Origin: Callorhinus ursinus
Taxonomy: Eukaryota; Chordata; Mammalia; Carnivora; Otariidae
Assembly: GCF_003265705.1 (NCBI RefSeq)
Contig: NW_020312859.1
Span: forward strand, 2,779,035 to 2,843,034
Length of the DNA stretch: 64,000 bases
Reading direction: 5' to 3'
In this document: positions 61,430 to 64,000 of the stretch, piece by piece
Numbering within the stretch: position 1 is the first letter of the stretch
Layout: each line of letters opens with the position of its first letter
Made by a program: the position numbers and the translations under genes
Notes under the pieces: model-generated
The model's database searches: none
What the model was told of the DNA's origin: nothing
What the model saw: the letters and a program-made list of their open reading frames with translations, nothing else

Positions 61430-61620
61430 GAGGCGGGCCCAATAAAAGGGCTGCTGTCAGCAGCTGCAGATTGGGCTCCCCAAGGTTAGCTGGTGTTATC
61501 AGTGCCCAGCGCGAGCTCAGTCACGGAATGATGTTTTCCAAATGTTTGCTCAGTATTAGCAGGGTCGGGGACCTAATGTAACTTCTATTGAATATTAACC
61601 GACCCGGCCAGAGACGGAGA
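61430..61620. promoter_or_regulatory. Candidate intronic regulatory element in HNF4A intron 3
   Basis: Repeat-free block with CAGCTG E-box (about 61461), TGTTATCAG (GATA-like), TGTTTGCT (FOXA-like, 61543-61550) and AATATTAACC (HNF1-like, 61591-61600). Function is inferred from motif content only. Confidence 0.25.
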
Positions 61621-64000
61621 GGAGGATGAGCCTGTCTTCCCAGAGAACCCCTGGACGGGGCCCATGGCGGGGCTGGGCCGGGGTTCTGAGGAAGGGCCCA
61701 TCAGAGTGCCCCTGGCCCACGGCCAGCCTGTTCCTGCTGCACCCCCGGCCCGGCTTCCTGGGTGGGCTTCCATCCAGGGGCTGGGCATTCGTCCTGGGTC
61801 TGCCAGCCGAGCCCCAGGTAGGTGTTGTCTCAGGTTATAGGACAGAATCTGAGACCTGCTGTTGGGCTGACTGACCCCCAGTTTTCTCCCCAGAGTCTTT
61901 GTCCCTTCAGGGAACCCACTTCTGGCCACCGTGGAATATCCTCTGGCCCAAGCTCACAGGCCTGTGGGATTTGGAGCCCTTCCCTGTGGTCAAGGGGAAG
62001 TCTCAGGAATCTAGACCAGAGACGATGCCCCCAGGCCGAGCCCTCCCAGTTTCAGTCCAGGGAGCTTGGTGTGTGCCCCGCTCAGGGGAGCCTGACTCCA
62101 CCCGATCATGTCACCTGTCTGGCTTGAATTTCCCCATCTGTAAAGTAGGGAGGGGGTGGATTTGGTGACCTGGCCTCTATCTGGCCAGTCCATAGATCCT
62201 GTTGGCAGCACAGGCTTTCCTGTGGTCAGGGACCACTTCAGGTTTTCAATTCCTGAAACCTAAGGCTATCAGAGAAGAAAAATGAAATCTTGTCCCAGCT
62301 CTCCTGATCACGGAGGCTTCCGCCAGGAATCTCTCTTGGCTTTGGGGACTTCCCACCAGACTGACGAGGGGTGTCGGGACTACAAGACTTTGGTAGAACT
62401 GGTAATACTCTGTCTTCCCAGAGCTTGACCACCGTGACGACCGAACACCATGCCCCCCAGACCTATTCTCGAAGCCATCACGCAACTGCAGGTGCCACGA
62501 TCTTCCAGTTGACCGAAGCATGCAAATCAGCACCAACACTGACCAGCTCACACTCACATGCCATCAGCCAATGCTCCCATCCTCCTGGCCTAAAGCCTCC
62601 TTCCCTGAGCCAAGAAGCTCGGGCTATTTTCGAGGCTACACTAAAGCAGAATGGCCTGGGGCTCTCCCTCCCCTTCCAGGAGCCAGGGTACCTTGGCAGC
62701 TCAGGTGGAGGACCAGGGAGCAAAGACACATGCCCCCAGGGGGACTGGTTGATCAGTGAGTGGGTCGCTGGACTCCCAGAGCTGGAAGGCATCATTATCA
62801 TCTCCTCATTTTACAGACGGGAAAACCGGAGTCCAGAAGAAATGTCTCCAAAGTGACACCCGTGTCAATGACTCTGGATGTTTAGCAAGAGACATATATA
62901 AAGACTGACCACGTGCAGGCACCAGGCCCCGTACAACCCCTAGGAAGGCTGCCAATCCTTTTCCCACCTGCCTGCCACAAGGCCTGAAATTTTACTGCGA
63001 GAGCTTCATGCTCTAGAACCTGACACCTTAGGCTATGGGGGAGCAAAACCACTGGCCATGAGACCCAAAGATCGTGAGGCCCGTAGATTGTATGCTGTCT
63101 TTCCCTTGCCTCCTACTGCTCATGCATGAGTTATAGTTCCAGTTCTCACATTCCTCATTCCACAAGGTGGTACCCAGCTTGAAGGAGAGGGTCTCAACCC
63201 CACCTGAAAACTGGGGAGCCTGGAGGGGGGTGTTGGCCTTTGAAAAAGCCCCCTCCGACCTGAGACCCTGCCCCCCCCCCGCCCACCCAAGATCTGGGCG
63301 CTATCATTGTGGAGTTGGCAGCAGGAGGGGGCCTTGGAGCCCACCCAGGGCCTCACAGGGGTCAGTAGGCCCAAGTCCCCAACAGGACTCATGAGCTCAA
63401 AGCAAGGCCCTGCAGGGACGGCACACAGACCCACTTCCTAGGGAGAGGACAGGGAAACAGGGGCTCCGAGGCAGAGACTGGGGGGGAGTGCCCCTCCTTC
63501 ACAGTTGGCTCGGGCAGCTGGTCCCAGGTTCCTGCCCTTCAGTGGGGTGTGTGTACAGGACTAGACCAAGGGCCGGGCTGGTGGGCGAGGAGTGAGGGTC
63601 TGGTGCCAGAGCCGGGGAAGGTGAGCGGAGGGGAGAAGGAGATGGAGTACTTAAAGGATTTTTGCTTCCTGAGCTCGGGCTGCAAAAATTGTAAACGTCC
63701 CTGAGGTCTGGAGCTCACAAAGGAGGCAGCGTCGAGGTATCGCCAGCCAGCACCCAACTCTAGTCTGAAGCACCGGGGGCAAACCTCAGGTCTTGCACTG
63801 AGCAGCTGTGGGGCCTCAGGCAAGCTGCCCAACCATTCTGGGCTGCAGTCCCCTCCTCCAGGGAAAGGGAGAATGACCATAGTGCCAGCCACACAGGGCG
63901 CCACCTCACTCGTAGAGAAGCCTAGCCCAGTGGCTGGCGGTTACCGGAGGCCTGTAGAGGACTCTATAAATGTGCTCTGGTCTTCACCTCCACCTCCACC

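Overview
This is a window of mammalian nuclear DNA containing parts of two intron-containing genes, both on the minus strand. About 33 kb of repeat-rich intergenic DNA separates them. The organism is almost certainly a carnivoran, and probably an arctoid (bear, seal or mustelid group). Around fifteen tRNA-derived SINEC elements carry the carnivore signature 'GGGCGCCTGGGTGGCTCAGT'. Their bodies end in a CT-rich stretch and (AAATA)n, in a form that from memory fits arctoids better than dog or cat. A young L1 3' end at 12866-13063 also fits non-canid caniforms. The species call is inference.

Positions 1-11.5 kb hold TTPAL (alpha-tocopherol transfer protein-like), with its coding sequence complete. 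Four coding exons (94-372, 2823-2933, 4780-4973, 7448-7892) join in frame to 342 codons, the human length, and every intron has GT-AG ends. A non-coding first exon ends at a GTGAGT donor next to 11295, inside a CpG-rich promoter with a composite ETS/CRE site and an NRF1-like site. The 3' UTR runs off the left edge.

Positions 11.5-44.3 kb are intergenic. They hold SINEC, MIR, L2, L1M, MLT1 and MER20/MER5 repeats, a dead RPL28 retrocopy (17.36-17.78 kb), a 16-18 bp tandem array (39.64-39.94 kb), and a few repeat-free islands with clustered HNF1/HNF4/CDX/FOXA-like motifs. No coding gene is supported here.

Positions 44.3-64 kb hold the 3' two thirds of HNF4A. Coding exons 4-10 (59548 down to 47344) encode residues 130-474 in human 474-residue numbering without indels: the hinge end, the whole ligand-binding domain and the F domain. 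Exons 1-3, with the DNA-binding domain and both promoters, lie beyond the right edge. The alternative exon 9 donor separating the alpha1 and alpha2 isoforms is conserved. Read-through of exon 8 (alpha3-type) stays open much longer than in human. A long 3' UTR probably ends at the AATAAA at 44362-44367.

The order and orientation HNF4A then TTPAL match human chromosome 20q13.12. HNF4A is a liver, gut, kidney and islet nuclear receptor. TTPAL is a CRAL-TRIO lipid-binding protein. I see no evidence that they act together beyond being neighbours, and I see no undescribed multi-gene system in this window. The points worth checking are isoform structure, candidate enhancers and repeat history.
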